This document shows positions 39,092 to 48,595 of a stretch of DNA of 64,000 nt, piece by piece. The notes under the pieces are model-generated. The model worked only from the letters and a program-made list of their open reading frames with translations. It did not search any database and was not told the origin of the DNA. Within the stretch, counting starts at the first letter, position 1; every line of letters starts with the position of its first letter. The stretch covers positions 107,214 to 171,213 of the forward strand of contig NZ_JAEINH010000005.1 in NCBI RefSeq assembly GCF_016342785.1, given 5' to 3'. A program made the position numbers and the translations under genes. Origin of the DNA: Sanguibacter suaedae (GTDB lineage Bacteria > Actinomycetota > Actinomycetes > Actinomycetales > Cellulomonadaceae).

Positions 39092-40933
39092 TCAGTGCGC
39101 CTGCGCCACCCACGCGCCGTGCATGCCGGCGTACACGCCTCCGCGCGCGACGAGCTCGGCGTGGCTGCCGACCTCGACGACGCGCCCCTGATCCATCACG
39201 ACGACGAGGTCTGCGGCCTCGGCGGTGGACATGCGGTGGGCGATGGTGATGGTGCTGCGCCCGTGCGTGAGCGAGTCGAGGGCACGGGCGAGCCGCACCT
39301 CCGCCGCGGGGTCGACGGCCGAGGTGGCCTCGTCGAGGACGAGTAGGTCGGCACTCGCGAGGTACGCGCGCGCCACGGCGACGAGCTGCCGCTCCCCCGT
39401 CGACAGCGCCTCGCCGCGCTGACCCACCTGGGTGTCGAGCCCGTCGGGCAGGTCGGCGACCCAGTCCTCGAGCCCGAGGTCGCGGAGGGCGTCCGCGAGC
39501 ATGCCCGCCGTCCGCGGGTCGTGGGACGGCTCGCCCGACGGGTCGGAGCCGCGGTGACCGTAGGCGATGTTCTCCGCGAGGGTGCCGTCGAAGAGGAAGC
39601 CCTCCTGGGGCACCATCACCACACGCTCCCGCAGGTTGCCGGCGGGGACGTCCCGGAGGTCGACGCCGTCCAGGAGGACGCGACCGCGGGTGGGGTCCAT
39701 GAGCCGGGTGACGAGCTTGGCGAGCGTCGTCTTCCCCGAGCCGGTCGCCCCCACGACGGCGACGCGGGTGCGTGCCGGGAGGCTGAGGTCCACGTCGTGC
39801 AGGACGTCCGGACCGCCGGGGTAGGCGAAGGCGACGCCGGAGAGCTCGACGGCGGCCGGCCCGCGCGGCGTCGTGGTGCCCGACGCGCCGCGGTCGGCGA
39901 CGAGCACGGGGGTCTCGAGGACCGCCAGGACGCGCCGCCAGCCGGCGACGGCGTTCTGGAGCTCGTTGAGGATCTCGGTGGCCATCTGGACCGGCTGGGT
40001 GAAGACCTGGACGAGGAAGAGGAACGCGACGAGCTGCCCGATCGTGAGGCCTCCGCCCACACCGAGGAACGCCCCGACCACGACGACGACGCCGAGGACG
40101 AGGTTGGACACGAGGACGCCCGAGGAGAAGACGACGCTCACGAGCTTCTGGGCACGGACGGCTGCTCGACGGTGGTCCTCGATGGCGGCGTCGATGCGGC
40201 GCTCCGTGCGGCGGGCGACGCCGTAGGCGCGGATGGTCTCCGCCCCGACGACGGCCTCCGAGACCGCACCGAGCATGGCGCCGACCTTCGCCCGGACTGC
40301 GGTGTAGGCGACGCTGACGCGTCGCTGCGCGGGTCCGAGGAGGAAGAACAGGGGCACGTAGCAGGCCCAGACCACGAGGGTCAGCTGCCACGAGAAGACC
40401 GCCATGAGCACGGTCGCCGCGGCCAGCTGGAGGACGGACACCAGGAGCAGGATCCCGCCCCACTGGACGAACAGGGAGATCGTGTCGACGTCCGAGGTCA
40501 CGCGGGACACGAGGGACCCGCGTCGCTCCGTGCTCTGCGACAGCACGGACAGGTCGTGCACGTGGCGGAAGGCCTGCACCCTCAGGCTGGCGAGCCCGGC
40601 CTCGGTGGCGCGGAACAGCCGGACGTTGACCAGGGTCGACGACAGCCCGGCCGCCAGGAGGAGCACCGCGGCGCCGGCGACGAGCCAGACCACACGACGG
40701 CTGTCCACGCCGCCGTCGGCGAGGATGCCCGTGTCGATGGTCTGCTGGACGGCCAGCGGCACGACGACCCTGCCGCAGGCGGCGACGACGGCGAGCAGGA
40801 GGGTGAGCAGCGCGCCGTCGAGCATCTCGGGCGACACCTGGAGCCCGCGCCGGAGGGTGGCGAGGACGCCCAGGCCGCTCGTGGACGCGATGGACCCGTG
40901 GTCCGCAGCGGGCTCGTCGGCCTGCGTGCTCAT
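39092..40933 (-). CDS. ABC exporter half, catalytic ATPase site (partner B)
   Basis: A 613-residue fused permease/ATPase with six transmembrane helices followed by a nucleotide-binding domain. Walker A is GATGSGKTT, Walker B VLDEATSAVD with the catalytic Glu, and the switch His is in IAHRMST. The signature is altered to LSTGERQ. The upstream gene has the complementary pattern, so the two form an asymmetric heterodimer. Its start overlaps that gene's stop by 4 nt. The substrate is unknown. Confidence 0.91.
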   Translation of the reverse strand: MSTQADEPAADHGSIASTSGLGVLATLRRGLQVSPEMLDGALLTLLLAVVAACGRVVVPLAVQQTIDTGILADGGVDSRRVVWLVAGAAVLLLAAGLSSTLVNVRLFRATEAGLASLRVQAFRHVHDLSVLSQSTERRGSLVSRVTSDVDTISLFVQWGGILLLVSVLQLAAATVLMAVFSWQLTLVVWACYVPLFFLLGPAQRRVSVAYTAVRAKVGAMLGAVSEAVVGAETIRAYGVARRTERRIDAAIEDHRRAAVRAQKLVSVVFSSGVLVSNLVLGVVVVVGAFLGVGGGLTIGQLVAFLFLVQVFTQPVQMATEILNELQNAVAGWRRVLAVLETPVLVADRGASGTTTPRGPAAVELSGVAFAYPGGPDVLHDVDLSLPARTRVAVVGATGSGKTTLAKLVTRLMDPTRGRVLLDGVDLRDVPAGNLRERVVMVPQEGFLFDGTLAENIAYGHRGSDPSGEPSHDPRTAGMLADALRDLGLEDWVADLPDGLDTQVGQRGEALSTGERQLVAVARAYLASADLLVLDEATSAVDPAAEVRLARALDSLTHGRSTITIAHRMSTAEAADLVVVMDQGRVVEVGSHAELVARGGVYAGMHGAWVAQAH

Positions 40934-42747
40934 GCTGTCTCCGTTCGGCGCGCGGCCTCGCGCTGGTAGGCGAGCGCGAGGTCCCGGTACCCGTCGTCGC
41001 GGACGAGCAGCTCGTCGTGCGTGCCCTCGTCGACGACGGCGCCGCCCTCGAGGTGGACCACGTGGTCGGCGAGCGCGACGCTCGACATGCGGTAGGCGAC
41101 CATGACGACGGTGGTGCCGGTGCTCGACCGGAGCCCCGCGAGGATCGCCTGCTCGATCTGGGGGTCGACGGCGGACGTCGCGTCGTCGAGGACGAGGAGG
41201 CGGGGGCGGCGGACGAGGGCCCGTGCGAGGGCGATGCGTTGACGCTGGCCGCCCGAGAGGTTGGCGCCCCTCTCCCCGAGGGGGGAGTCGAGGCCGTCGG
41301 GGAGCGCGCGGACGACGTCGGCGACGCGCGCGGTCTCGAGAGCCGCCCACACCTCGTCGTCGGTGGGGCTGTCGTCGTCACCGACGTCGCGGAGCGTGAC
41401 GTTGGCCCGGATGGTGTCCTCGAAGACGAACGTCGTCTGCGCGACGAACGCGACGGTGCTCGCGAGCGAGCCCGGCGCGACGGTGCGCGCGTCGGTCCCG
41501 TCGAGGAGGACGCGGCCCTCGCTGGGGTCGGAGAGGCGGCTCAGGAGGGACACGAGGGTCGTCTTGCCGGCCCCGGTGGACCCGACGACGGCGACGGTGC
41601 TCCCGGCGGGGACGTGGAGCGAGACGTCGCGCAGGAGGTGCGCGGGCCCGGTGGCCGTGGGGACGGTGACGTCCACGTGGTCGACGCGGACGTCGAGACC
41701 CTCGGGTCGCGCGCCGGCCTCGTCCAGGAGGACCGTCCCGGGGGCGAGCGCCCCGCGTGCGTCCATGACCTGGCTCACCCGGTCGTGACCGACGAGCCCG
41801 CGCGGGAGCTCGCCGAGGACCCAACCGAAGGCGCGGACGGGCACGGCGAGCATGGTCACCAGGTAGGCGGCGGAGACCACCTCGCCGGTGTCGACGTGGC
41901 CGGCGGACGCCCTGAGCGTGCCGACGAGGAGGACGAGGAGCGTCCCGACCGACGGGAGGATCTCGATGACCGGGTCGAACACGGCTCGCACCGAGCCGAC
42001 GCGGACGTTCGCGTCCTTGAGCGTCGCGGTCCGCTGCGCGAACCTGCGCTCCTCACGGCCCTCGGTACCCAGCGCCTTGACCAGGACGCCGGCCTCGAAG
42101 CTCTCGTGGGCGACGTCGGCGACCTCCGCGCGCAGCTGCTGGGCGCGGGTCGCTGCAGGTGACATGTGCTTCTGGAAGACGACGTTCGCGAGGATCGCTG
42201 CGGGGACGACGACGAGCGCCGCGACGGCGAGCCACACGTCGAGCCGCAGCAGGGCCCCGGCGGCGACGAGGATCATCACGCACACGCCGAGCGCGAAGGG
42301 CAGGGGGTTGAAGACCCCGGTGGCGGCCTCGACGTCGGAGCTGACGTTCGACAGGAGCTGGCCGGTGGGGTGGGCGCGGTGCCACGACATGGGGAGCTCG
42401 AGGTACCGGCGCGTGACTCCTCTGCGGTGCCGTGACTGGAGGTTCGCCATGCCGATCCCGGCCCAGATCCTCCGTGCGGCGACGCTCCCGGCGAGGGCGA
42501 CCGCGACGGCCGCGAGCGCGGCTCCTCCGGCCCAGGCGCGGGAGGCCGGCTCGTCACCCGCGAGCACCGGGACGACGACCGAGTCGGTGACCGCGCCGAG
42601 GACCTGGCTCACCGCGACGGTGAGGCCGCCGAAGAGGGCGGACGCCGCGATGGCCCACCCGTAGACGCGCGGCTCTGCCTTGATCCCCCGGGCGACGAGC
42701 ACCGCGGAGCGGCGCGCACGGGACCCCTGGAGGGCATGGGGAGTCAC
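40930..42747 (-). CDS. ABC exporter half, degenerate ATPase site (partner A)
   Basis: A 605-residue permease/ATPase fusion. Walker A is GSTGAGKTT and the signature LSGGQRQR is canonical. The Walker B reads VLDDATSAVD, with Asp instead of the catalytic Glu, and the switch His is replaced by Tyr (VAYRMSS). This is the degenerate half of a heterodimeric exporter of the TM287/288 or LmrCD kind. I start at GTG 42747, which has AAGGA upstream. It heads the leftward block leading to hisI and trpE and is divergent from a TIGR03085-type gene (69 bp). Confidence 0.9.
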   Translation of the reverse strand: MTPHALQGSRARRSAVLVARGIKAEPRVYGWAIAASALFGGLTVAVSQVLGAVTDSVVVPVLAGDEPASRAWAGGAALAAVAVALAGSVAARRIWAGIGMANLQSRHRRGVTRRYLELPMSWHRAHPTGQLLSNVSSDVEAATGVFNPLPFALGVCVMILVAAGALLRLDVWLAVAALVVVPAAILANVVFQKHMSPAATRAQQLRAEVADVAHESFEAGVLVKALGTEGREERRFAQRTATLKDANVRVGSVRAVFDPVIEILPSVGTLLVLLVGTLRASAGHVDTGEVVSAAYLVTMLAVPVRAFGWVLGELPRGLVGHDRVSQVMDARGALAPGTVLLDEAGARPEGLDVRVDHVDVTVPTATGPAHLLRDVSLHVPAGSTVAVVGSTGAGKTTLVSLLSRLSDPSEGRVLLDGTDARTVAPGSLASTVAFVAQTTFVFEDTIRANVTLRDVGDDDSPTDDEVWAALETARVADVVRALPDGLDSPLGERGANLSGGQRQRIALARALVRRPRLLVLDDATSAVDPQIEQAILAGLRSSTGTTVVMVAYRMSSVALADHVVHLEGGAVVDEGTHDELLVRDDGYRDLALAYQREAARRTETA

Positions 42748-42816
42748 GGTCGTCCTTCCTGTGGGATGGAGCGATCTTCTCACAGCGCGACGCCGCGGGC
42801 CGTGCCACGATGTCCT

Positions 42817-43482
42817 ATGCCCACCGATCGCAGGACCTCGCAGGACACGCCGTGGAACGTCCAGGAGCGCGCCGAGCTGGTACGTGCGCTCACCGAGGCA
42901 GGACCTGGTGCCCCGACGCTGTGCGAGGGGTGGCGGACCGAGCACCTCGCGGCGCACGTCCTCCTGCGTGACCGCCGACCCTGGTCGGCGACCCCCGGAG
43001 GCATCGACGCGCTCGCCGCGCGGAGCAGGACCCCTGAGGGTTTCGCCGCACTCGTCGCCGACGTCGCCGAGGCCCCGCCGCTCTGGGCGCCGGGCCGGTG
43101 GGCGGGCGAGCTCGTCAACGTCCTCGAGCTCAGGGTGCACACGGACGACGTGCTGCTCGCCGGGCCGGACCCGACGTCGGGCAGGCGTGAGCTCTCGGAC
43201 GCGCACCGGGACGCCCTGTGGCGTCAGCTGCGCCTCGGCGCGAGGCTGCTCTACGCCCGGGCGCCGGTCGGTGTGGTCCTCGTCGTGCCGGACGGGCCGC
43301 GCGCTGCCGTGCGCAAGCCGCCCGCCCGTGGCGGGCACGGGACGGTCGTCGTCCGCGGACAGGTGGAGGAGCTCGTGCTGCACGCGTTCGGTCGGGGCGC
43401 GTCGGCGCGCGTCGTGGTCGAGGGGTACGACGAGGACGTCGCCGCTCTCGCCGAGCGTTTCCCCGGACCGTCGTCCGTCTAG
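42817..43482 (+). CDS. TIGR03085-type metal-binding protein (DinB/maleylpyruvate isomerase fold)
   Basis: A 221-residue protein with the actinobacterial TIGR03085 pattern: an N-terminal four-helix bundle ([36 protein letters not shown]) with metal-binding His in HLAAH and later ELRVHTDDV, then a C-terminal beta-rich part. These proteins resemble mycothiol-dependent enzymes of the DinB superfamily, so a mycothiol-linked role is possible. No substrate is known. The gene ends 4 nt inside the convergent hisF. Confidence 0.8.
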   Translation: MPTDRRTSQDTPWNVQERAELVRALTEAGPGAPTLCEGWRTEHLAAHVLLRDRRPWSATPGGIDALAARSRTPEGFAALVADVAEAPPLWAPGRWAGELVNVLELRVHTDDVLLAGPDPTSGRRELSDAHRDALWRQLRLGARLLYARAPVGVVLVVPDGPRAAVRKPPARGGHGTVVVRGQVEELVLHAFGRGASARVVVEGYDEDVAALAERFPGPSSV

Positions 43483-44252
43483 AGCCGTACGGTCACGCCG
43501 TCGTCGGCCATGGTGGCCTTGACCTCGCCGATGGTGAGCTTCCCGAAGTGGAAGACGCTGGCTGCGAGGACGGCGTCCGCCCCGGCGCCGGCCGCTGCCG
43601 AGAAGTCGCGTGCGGAGCTCGCGCCCCCGCTGGCGATGAGGGGCACGCTCACCTCGGACCTCACCGCGGCGAACATCTCGAGGTCGTAGCCCTCGTAGGT
43701 GCCGTCGGCGTCCATCGAGTTGAGGAGGATCTCACCGGCCCCGAGGGCTGCTGCGCGCACGGCCCACGCCACGGCGTCGATCCCCGTGCCGCGTCGCCCC
43801 CCGTGGGTGGTGACCTCGTATCCGGAGTCGGTGGTGGTCCCCTCGAGGGTACGGCGCGCGTCGACGGAGAGGACGAGCACCTGGCTGCCGAAGCGGTCGG
43901 CGATCTCCGAGACGAGCTCGGGGCGCGCGATGGCCGCGGTATTGACCCCGACCTTGTCCGCGCCCGCCCGCAGGAGGCGGTCGACGTCCTCGACGGAGCG
44001 CACACCTCCCCCGACGGTGAGCGGGATGAACACCTCCTCGGCGGTGCGGCGCACCACGTCGTAGGTGGTCTCCCGGTTGCCCGAGGACGCCGACACGTCG
44101 AGGAACGTCAGCTCGTCGGCGCCTTCGGCGTCGTAGCGCCGTGCGAGCTCGACCGGGTCGCCCGCGTCCCGGAGGTTCCCGAAGTTCACGCCCTTGACGA
44201 CGCGGCCTGCGTCGACGTCGAGGCAGGGGATGACACGGACGGAGAGGGTCAT
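43479..44252 (-). CDS. hisF: imidazole glycerol phosphate synthase subunit HisF
   Basis: A 257-residue cyclase barrel that uses HisH-derived ammonia to make imidazole glycerol phosphate and [21 protein letters not shown] carries Asp11, and LSVDARR near residue 130 the second catalytic Asp. [15 protein letters not shown] and [11 protein letters not shown] form a phosphate site, and [11 protein letters not shown] the other. HisH is not in this window. It follows the FKBP gene by 28 bp. Confidence 0.97.
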   Translation of the reverse strand: MTLSVRVIPCLDVDAGRVVKGVNFGNLRDAGDPVELARRYDAEGADELTFLDVSASSGNRETTYDVVRRTAEEVFIPLTVGGGVRSVEDVDRLLRAGADKVGVNTAAIARPELVSEIADRFGSQVLVLSVDARRTLEGTTTDSGYEVTTHGGRRGTGIDAVAWAVRAAALGAGEILLNSMDADGTYEGYDLEMFAAVRSEVSVPLIASGGASSARDFSAAAGAGADAVLAASVFHFGKLTIGEVKATMADDGVTVRL

Positions 44253-44280
44253 GGCTTCGGCTTCCTGGTGGGGGTGCGGG

Positions 44281-45192
44281 TCAGGCCGGTGGTGGGACGG
44301 GTGAGGTCCCGAGGATGTCGACGACGTAGACGAGAGTCTCTGTGGAGAGCTCGTTGCCGCTGGGCCCGAACGCCTGCCCGGGAGGGACCACGAGCATCAC
44401 CTGGCTGCCGACGAACAGTCCTTCGAGACCGTCCTCCACACCCTCGATGAGCTGGTCGAGACCGATGGTCACGGTCTCGGGGAGGAGGTCGGCACCCCAC
44501 GTGGTGTCGATGACCTCACCGGTGGACCACTTCACGGCGACGTACCGGATGACGACCTGCTGTCCCGCGACCACCTGGTCGCCGGTCCCCCGGATGATCT
44601 GGTGCACGACGGCGTTCGCCGGGGCGGGGACCTCGGCGGGGATCGTCACGGTCGGGCTGCCGTCGGGTCCGTGGGACACGCTGGGCAGGCCGTCGCCCGG
44701 GGAGACGGGTTCTCCGACGGCCCGGGTGGGCAGCACGTCGATGCTCATGACGAGCGGAACGTCGTCGGTCTCGACGACGTGGAGGATGCGGCTGCCGACC
44801 GTGGCGCCCGAGAGCGTCGCGTAGAGGTCGGACCCGATGGCCTCGGGAGCGAGGAGGTAGCTCTGCGGCACCGAGGCGAAGTCGTCGCGGAGGACGGACG
44901 CGTCACGGCCGTCCTCCGAGTAGATGCGCACGAGGACGGGCGCACCGTCCACCAGGGGGTCCCCGTCCCCCTCCCACAGGACTTCGGTGAAGGGCTCGTC
45001 GAGGTCAAGAGGAACCGGGTACGTGAAGGTCGGGGCCTGCCCACCGGGGCCCGTGGCCTCGACCACGGGGCCGGGGGCCTCGGTCGCCGTCGGGGCCTCC
45101 TCGGGCGGCGGCGCGCACGCCGCGAGCGCCGTCACCGCGACCAGCGCCCCGCACAGGGCGGTCGTCAGTGTTCTCGGGGTCCGTGATCGCAT
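44281..45192 (-). CDS. lipoprotein FKBP-type peptidyl-prolyl isomerase
   Basis: A 303-residue exported lipoprotein. The signal peptide ends in the lipobox VTALAAC, with the Cys at about residue 26. A Pro/Thr/Glu-rich linker follows. The first half has a poorly conserved FKBP-like fold. The C-terminal domain has [45 protein letters not shown] and VPPGQAFG, the usual FKBP core. It probably folds secreted proteins at the membrane. A TAAGAT -10 lies 8 nt before the ATG. Confidence 0.9.
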   Translation of the reverse strand: MRSRTPRTLTTALCGALVAVTALAACAPPPEEAPTATEAPGPVVEATGPGGQAPTFTYPVPLDLDEPFTEVLWEGDGDPLVDGAPVLVRIYSEDGRDASVLRDDFASVPQSYLLAPEAIGSDLYATLSGATVGSRILHVVETDDVPLVMSIDVLPTRAVGEPVSPGDGLPSVSHGPDGSPTVTIPAEVPAPANAVVHQIIRGTGDQVVAGQQVVIRYVAVKWSTGEVIDTTWGADLLPETVTIGLDQLIEGVEDGLEGLFVGSQVMLVVPPGQAFGPSGNELSTETLVYVVDILGTSPVPPPA

Positions 45193-45241
45193 AGGGACGG
45201 ATCTTACCGACGGTCCCTGGACGTCCGGTGACAGCGGGTCG

Positions 45242-46606
45242 TCACATGCTCTGGATGAGGCGCTCCACCCGGTCGTCGACGCTCTGGAACGGGTCCTTGC
45301 ACAGGACGGTGCGCTGGGCCTGGTCGTTGAGCTTGAGGTGCACCCAGTCGACCGTGTAGTCGCGCCGGGCCTCCTGGGCCTTGCGCACGAAGTCTCCTCG
45401 GAGCTTCGCGCGAGTGGTCTGCGGCGGGACCGCGGTCGACTCGAGGATCTCGATGTCCGTCGTGACGCGCTCCACCATCCCGCGAGCGGCGAGGAGGTTG
45501 TAGAGCCCCTCCGACCTCGAGATGTCGTGATAGGCGAGGTCGAGGCGGGCGATCCTCGGGTCGGACAGCTCGAGCGAGTGCTTCTCCTGGTACCGGCGCA
45601 CGAGCTTGTGCTTGATGACCCAGTCGAGCTCGCGGTCCACGGTGGACAGGTCGCCCGTCTCGAGCGCGACGAGCCCACGCTCCCAGAGGTCGAACACCCG
45701 CTCGTCCATGGGTGACGGGTCGGCGTTCGCCTCGACGAGGTCCCGCACCCGCACCAGGTACTCCTGCTGGAGCTCGACGGCTGTCGCGGTCCGTCCCGAC
45801 GCGAGGGTCACGGGCGCCTTGCCCGTCATGTCGTGACTGATCTCACGGATCGCCCGGATCGGGTTCTCGAGAGCCATGTCCCGCATGGGGACGCCCGCCT
45901 CGATGAGGCGCAGCACCATGTCGGTGGCCCCGACCTTGAGCATCGTCGTGGGCTCGGCCATGGAGGAGTCGCCGACGATGACGTGCAACCTGCGGTACCG
46001 CTCCGCGTCGGCGTGCGGTTCGTCGCGCGTGTTGATGATGGGCCGCGAGCGTGTGGTGGCGCTCGAGACGGACTCCCAGATGTGGTCGGCCCGCTGGGAG
46101 AGGCAGAACGTCGCGCCCTTGGACGAGGGCAGGATCTTCCCGGCACCGGTGAGGACCTGGCGGGTGATGAGGAAGGGGACGAGGATGTCGGCGAGCCGGG
46201 AGAAGTCGCCCTGGCGCCGCACGAGGTAGTTCTCGTGGCAGCCGTAGGAGTTCCCGGCGGAGTCCGTGTTGTTCTTGAACAGGTGGACGGTGCCGGGGAT
46301 TCCCTCGAGGTCGAGGCGCTGCTGGGCGTCGGCGACGAGCCCTTCGAGGATGCGTTCGCCTCCCCGGTCGTACGACACGAGCTGGCGGATGTCGTCGCAC
46401 TCGGCGGTCGCGTACTCGGGGTGGGACCCGACGTCGAGGTAGAGGCGTGACCCGTTGCGCAGGAAGACGTTCGAGGACCGACCCCAGGCGACGACCTTGC
46501 GGAACAGGTAGCGGGCGACCTCGTCCGCGGAGAGTCCCGGCCCGTCGGGCGTCGCGCACGTCACCCCGTACTCGGTCTCGAGCCCGAAGATCCGACGACT
46601 GCTCAT
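45242..46606 (-). CDS. pafA: Pup-protein ligase
   Basis: A 454-residue ATP-dependent ligase joining the C-terminal Glu of Pup to lysines of target proteins. [12 protein letters not shown] carries the Mg-binding Glu9, [14 protein letters not shown] the catalytic Asp, and [20 protein letters not shown] the nucleotide pocket, all typical of the glutamine-synthetase-like PafA/Dop group. [13 protein letters not shown] is also conserved. Pup here ends in Gln and must be deamidated by Dop first. It follows prcA by 48 bp. Confidence 0.97.
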   Translation of the reverse strand: MSSRRIFGLETEYGVTCATPDGPGLSADEVARYLFRKVVAWGRSSNVFLRNGSRLYLDVGSHPEYATAECDDIRQLVSYDRGGERILEGLVADAQQRLDLEGIPGTVHLFKNNTDSAGNSYGCHENYLVRRQGDFSRLADILVPFLITRQVLTGAGKILPSSKGATFCLSQRADHIWESVSSATTRSRPIINTRDEPHADAERYRRLHVIVGDSSMAEPTTMLKVGATDMVLRLIEAGVPMRDMALENPIRAIREISHDMTGKAPVTLASGRTATAVELQQEYLVRVRDLVEANADPSPMDERVFDLWERGLVALETGDLSTVDRELDWVIKHKLVRRYQEKHSLELSDPRIARLDLAYHDISRSEGLYNLLAARGMVERVTTDIEILESTAVPPQTTRAKLRGDFVRKAQEARRDYTVDWVHLKLNDQAQRTVLCKDPFQSVDDRVERLIQSM

Positions 46607-46654
46607 GGTGTGCTCATCTCGGTGGTGTGTGCTCGTCGCGGGTGCGGTCGTCCG

Positions 46655-47353
46655 TCAGGGGCCGAGGAGCTCGTCGAGCGGAAGGCCTGTGATCCGGCGG
46701 AACGCGCGGCGGGGTCGGGACCGGTCGAGGACCGCGACCTCGAGGGACGACGCCGCGAGGTCCCTCGGGGCGGCGGACTCGTCGCCCGGGGTGGCGAGGA
46801 CGCGTCGGACGAGGTGGAGCACGTCGGTGAGGGGCATGTCTGGCTGCCACCCGTCCGCGAGGACGTCGCCGAGCTGCTCGGCCTGGCCGCCCATGACGAC
46901 GTACCCGTGCTCGTCGGCGACGGACCCGTCGTAGGAGAGGCGGTAGATCTGGTCGTCGACGGCGCGGGCACCGACCTCCGCGACGACCAGCTCGACCTCC
47001 AAGGGTTTGGACTCCGTGGTGAAGACCGTGCCGAGGGTCTGCGCGTAGGCGTTGGCGAGGCCGCGGGCGCTCACGTCGGACCTGTCGTAGGAGTACCCCC
47101 GGAGGTCCGCGTAGCGCACCCCGGCGACGCGGAGGTTCTCGAACTCGTTGTACTTGCCGACGGCCGCGAAGGCGATGCGGTCGTAGATCTCCGAGATCTT
47201 GTGAAGCGCGCGCGACGGGTTCTCCGTGGCGAACGCGATCCCACCGTCGTACGCGGCGACGACGACGGAGCGGCCGCGGGCGATGCCCTTGCGCGCGTAG
47301 TCGGCCCGGTCCTTCATGAGCTGCTCGGGCGAGACGTAGAACGGCATGCTCAT
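46655..47353 (-). CDS. prcA: 20S proteasome alpha subunit
   Basis: A 232-residue structural subunit forming the outer rings and gate of the bacterial 20S proteasome. [26 protein letters not shown] is the gating N-terminus and first helix, followed by the family core [16 protein letters not shown] and [16 protein letters not shown]. No catalytic Thr, as expected. The start overlaps the prcB stop by 4 nt. Confidence 0.97.
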   Translation of the reverse strand: MSMPFYVSPEQLMKDRADYARKGIARGRSVVVAAYDGGIAFATENPSRALHKISEIYDRIAFAAVGKYNEFENLRVAGVRYADLRGYSYDRSDVSARGLANAYAQTLGTVFTTESKPLEVELVVAEVGARAVDDQIYRLSYDGSVADEHGYVVMGGQAEQLGDVLADGWQPDMPLTDVLHLVRRVLATPGDESAAPRDLAASSLEVAVLDRSRPRRAFRRITGLPLDELLGP

Positions 47354-48210
47354 CGCAGGTCACCTCCGTGCTGTCGGCCGTGGACCCTCCGGGCGGCCCG
47401 CACGTCGCGGGTGCGCTCGGCGAGGATGGCCTCGACCGTGGCCTCGAGCTCGTCGGCCTGCACGCGTTCGAACCCGTCGGCGGTGACGCGGGCCACCACG
47501 GGCCAGATCTTGCGCACGCGGTCGGGGCCGCCGGTGGCGGAGTCGTCGTCCGCGGCGTCGACGAGCGCCTCCACGGCGACACGGACAGCACCGGAGGGGT
47601 CCAGCCCGGGGCGCCACAGCTTCTTCAGCGACCCGCGGGCGAAGAGGGACCCGGACCCGACGCTGTGGTGCTCGTGCTCCTCGTAGCGCCCACCCGTGAC
47701 GTCGTACGAGAAGATCCGGCCGAGTCCCTCGTCGACGTCGAAGCCCGCGAAGAGAGGGACCACTGCGAGCCCCTGCATGGCGAGGCCGAGGTTCCCCCGG
47801 ATCATCGTCGAGAGGCGGTTGGCCTTGCCGTCGAGCGACAGCGCCGCGCCCTCGATCTTCTCGTAGTGCTCGAGCTCGAGCTGGAAGAGCCGCACGAGCT
47901 CGAGGGCGATCCCGGCCGCACCGGCGATCCCGACGGCCGAGTGGTCGTCCGCGGGGAAGACCTTCTCGATCTCACGGTTGGCGATGACCGAGCCCGCGGT
48001 GGCCCGCCGGTCACCGGCCATGACCACGCCACCGTCGAACGTCACGGCGACGATCGTCGTCCCGTGAGGCGTCAGCGGCACCTCGCCCCCGGGCGTGTGC
48101 CGGGCGCCCGGCAGGAGATCGGGCGCGTGGGACGCGAGGAACTCGACGAACGACGAGGAGCCCGGCGTGGTGAACGCCCGAGGCAGCCGGCCCGTGGCTT
48201 CATGTTCCAT
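47350..48210 (-). CDS. prcB: 20S proteasome beta subunit
   Basis: A 286-residue catalytic subunit. A 50-residue propeptide ends in PHG, so autoprocessing would expose Thr51 ([20 protein letters not shown]). The catalytic Asp and Lys follow in that segment and in the [13 protein letters not shown] region. It follows pup by 6 bp and overlaps prcA. Confidence 0.97.
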   Translation of the reverse strand: MEHEATGRLPRAFTTPGSSSFVEFLASHAPDLLPGARHTPGGEVPLTPHGTTIVAVTFDGGVVMAGDRRATAGSVIANREIEKVFPADDHSAVGIAGAAGIALELVRLFQLELEHYEKIEGAALSLDGKANRLSTMIRGNLGLAMQGLAVVPLFAGFDVDEGLGRIFSYDVTGGRYEEHEHHSVGSGSLFARGSLKKLWRPGLDPSGAVRVAVEALVDAADDDSATGGPDRVRKIWPVVARVTADGFERVQADELEATVEAILAERTRDVRAARRVHGRQHGGDLR

Positions 48211-48216
48211 CGGCGG

Positions 48217-48408
48217 TCACTGACCGCCCTTCTGGACGAACCCGCGGACGAAGGACTCCGCGTTGGACTCGAGGACCTCGTCGATCTCCTCCAGGAGGGA
48301 GTCGACCTCGGTGTCCTGGGCAGCGGGGGCGACCGGGGCGCGAGGGGTCTCGGGCTCCTCCGGCGTCTCGTCCCTGGCCGAGCGCTGCTGACGTTCCTTC
48401 CCTGCCAT
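48217..48408 (-). CDS. pup: prokaryotic ubiquitin-like protein Pup
   Basis: A 63-residue disordered tag protein. The C-terminus VRGFVQKGGQ ends in GGQ, so the last Gln must be deamidated by Dop before ligation. The segment VDSLLEEIDEVLESNAE forms the helix bound by the coiled coil of the ATPase. A charged N-terminus rich in Glu, Pro and Arg is typical. The ATG has GAGGAGG upstream. Usually pup follows dop directly; here a large gene on the other strand separates them. Confidence 0.97.
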   Translation of the reverse strand: MAGKERQQRSARDETPEEPETPRAPVAPAAQDTEVDSLLEEIDEVLESNAESFVRGFVQKGGQ

Positions 48409-48595
48409 GCCGTTCCTCCTCGTCCTCACGAACACCGTGACGAACTCCCATCTAACCCCATGGCGGACGGCGACGGGCGACCGGCTCGCAGACAGGCGCG
48501 ACGTTCTCGTCCACGGACGGCAGCCACGGAGCGTCGTCCACAGGGGAGTTCTCACCAGTGCGCTCGAGCACCCCGGTAGGGCAGGATCGGGCGCC

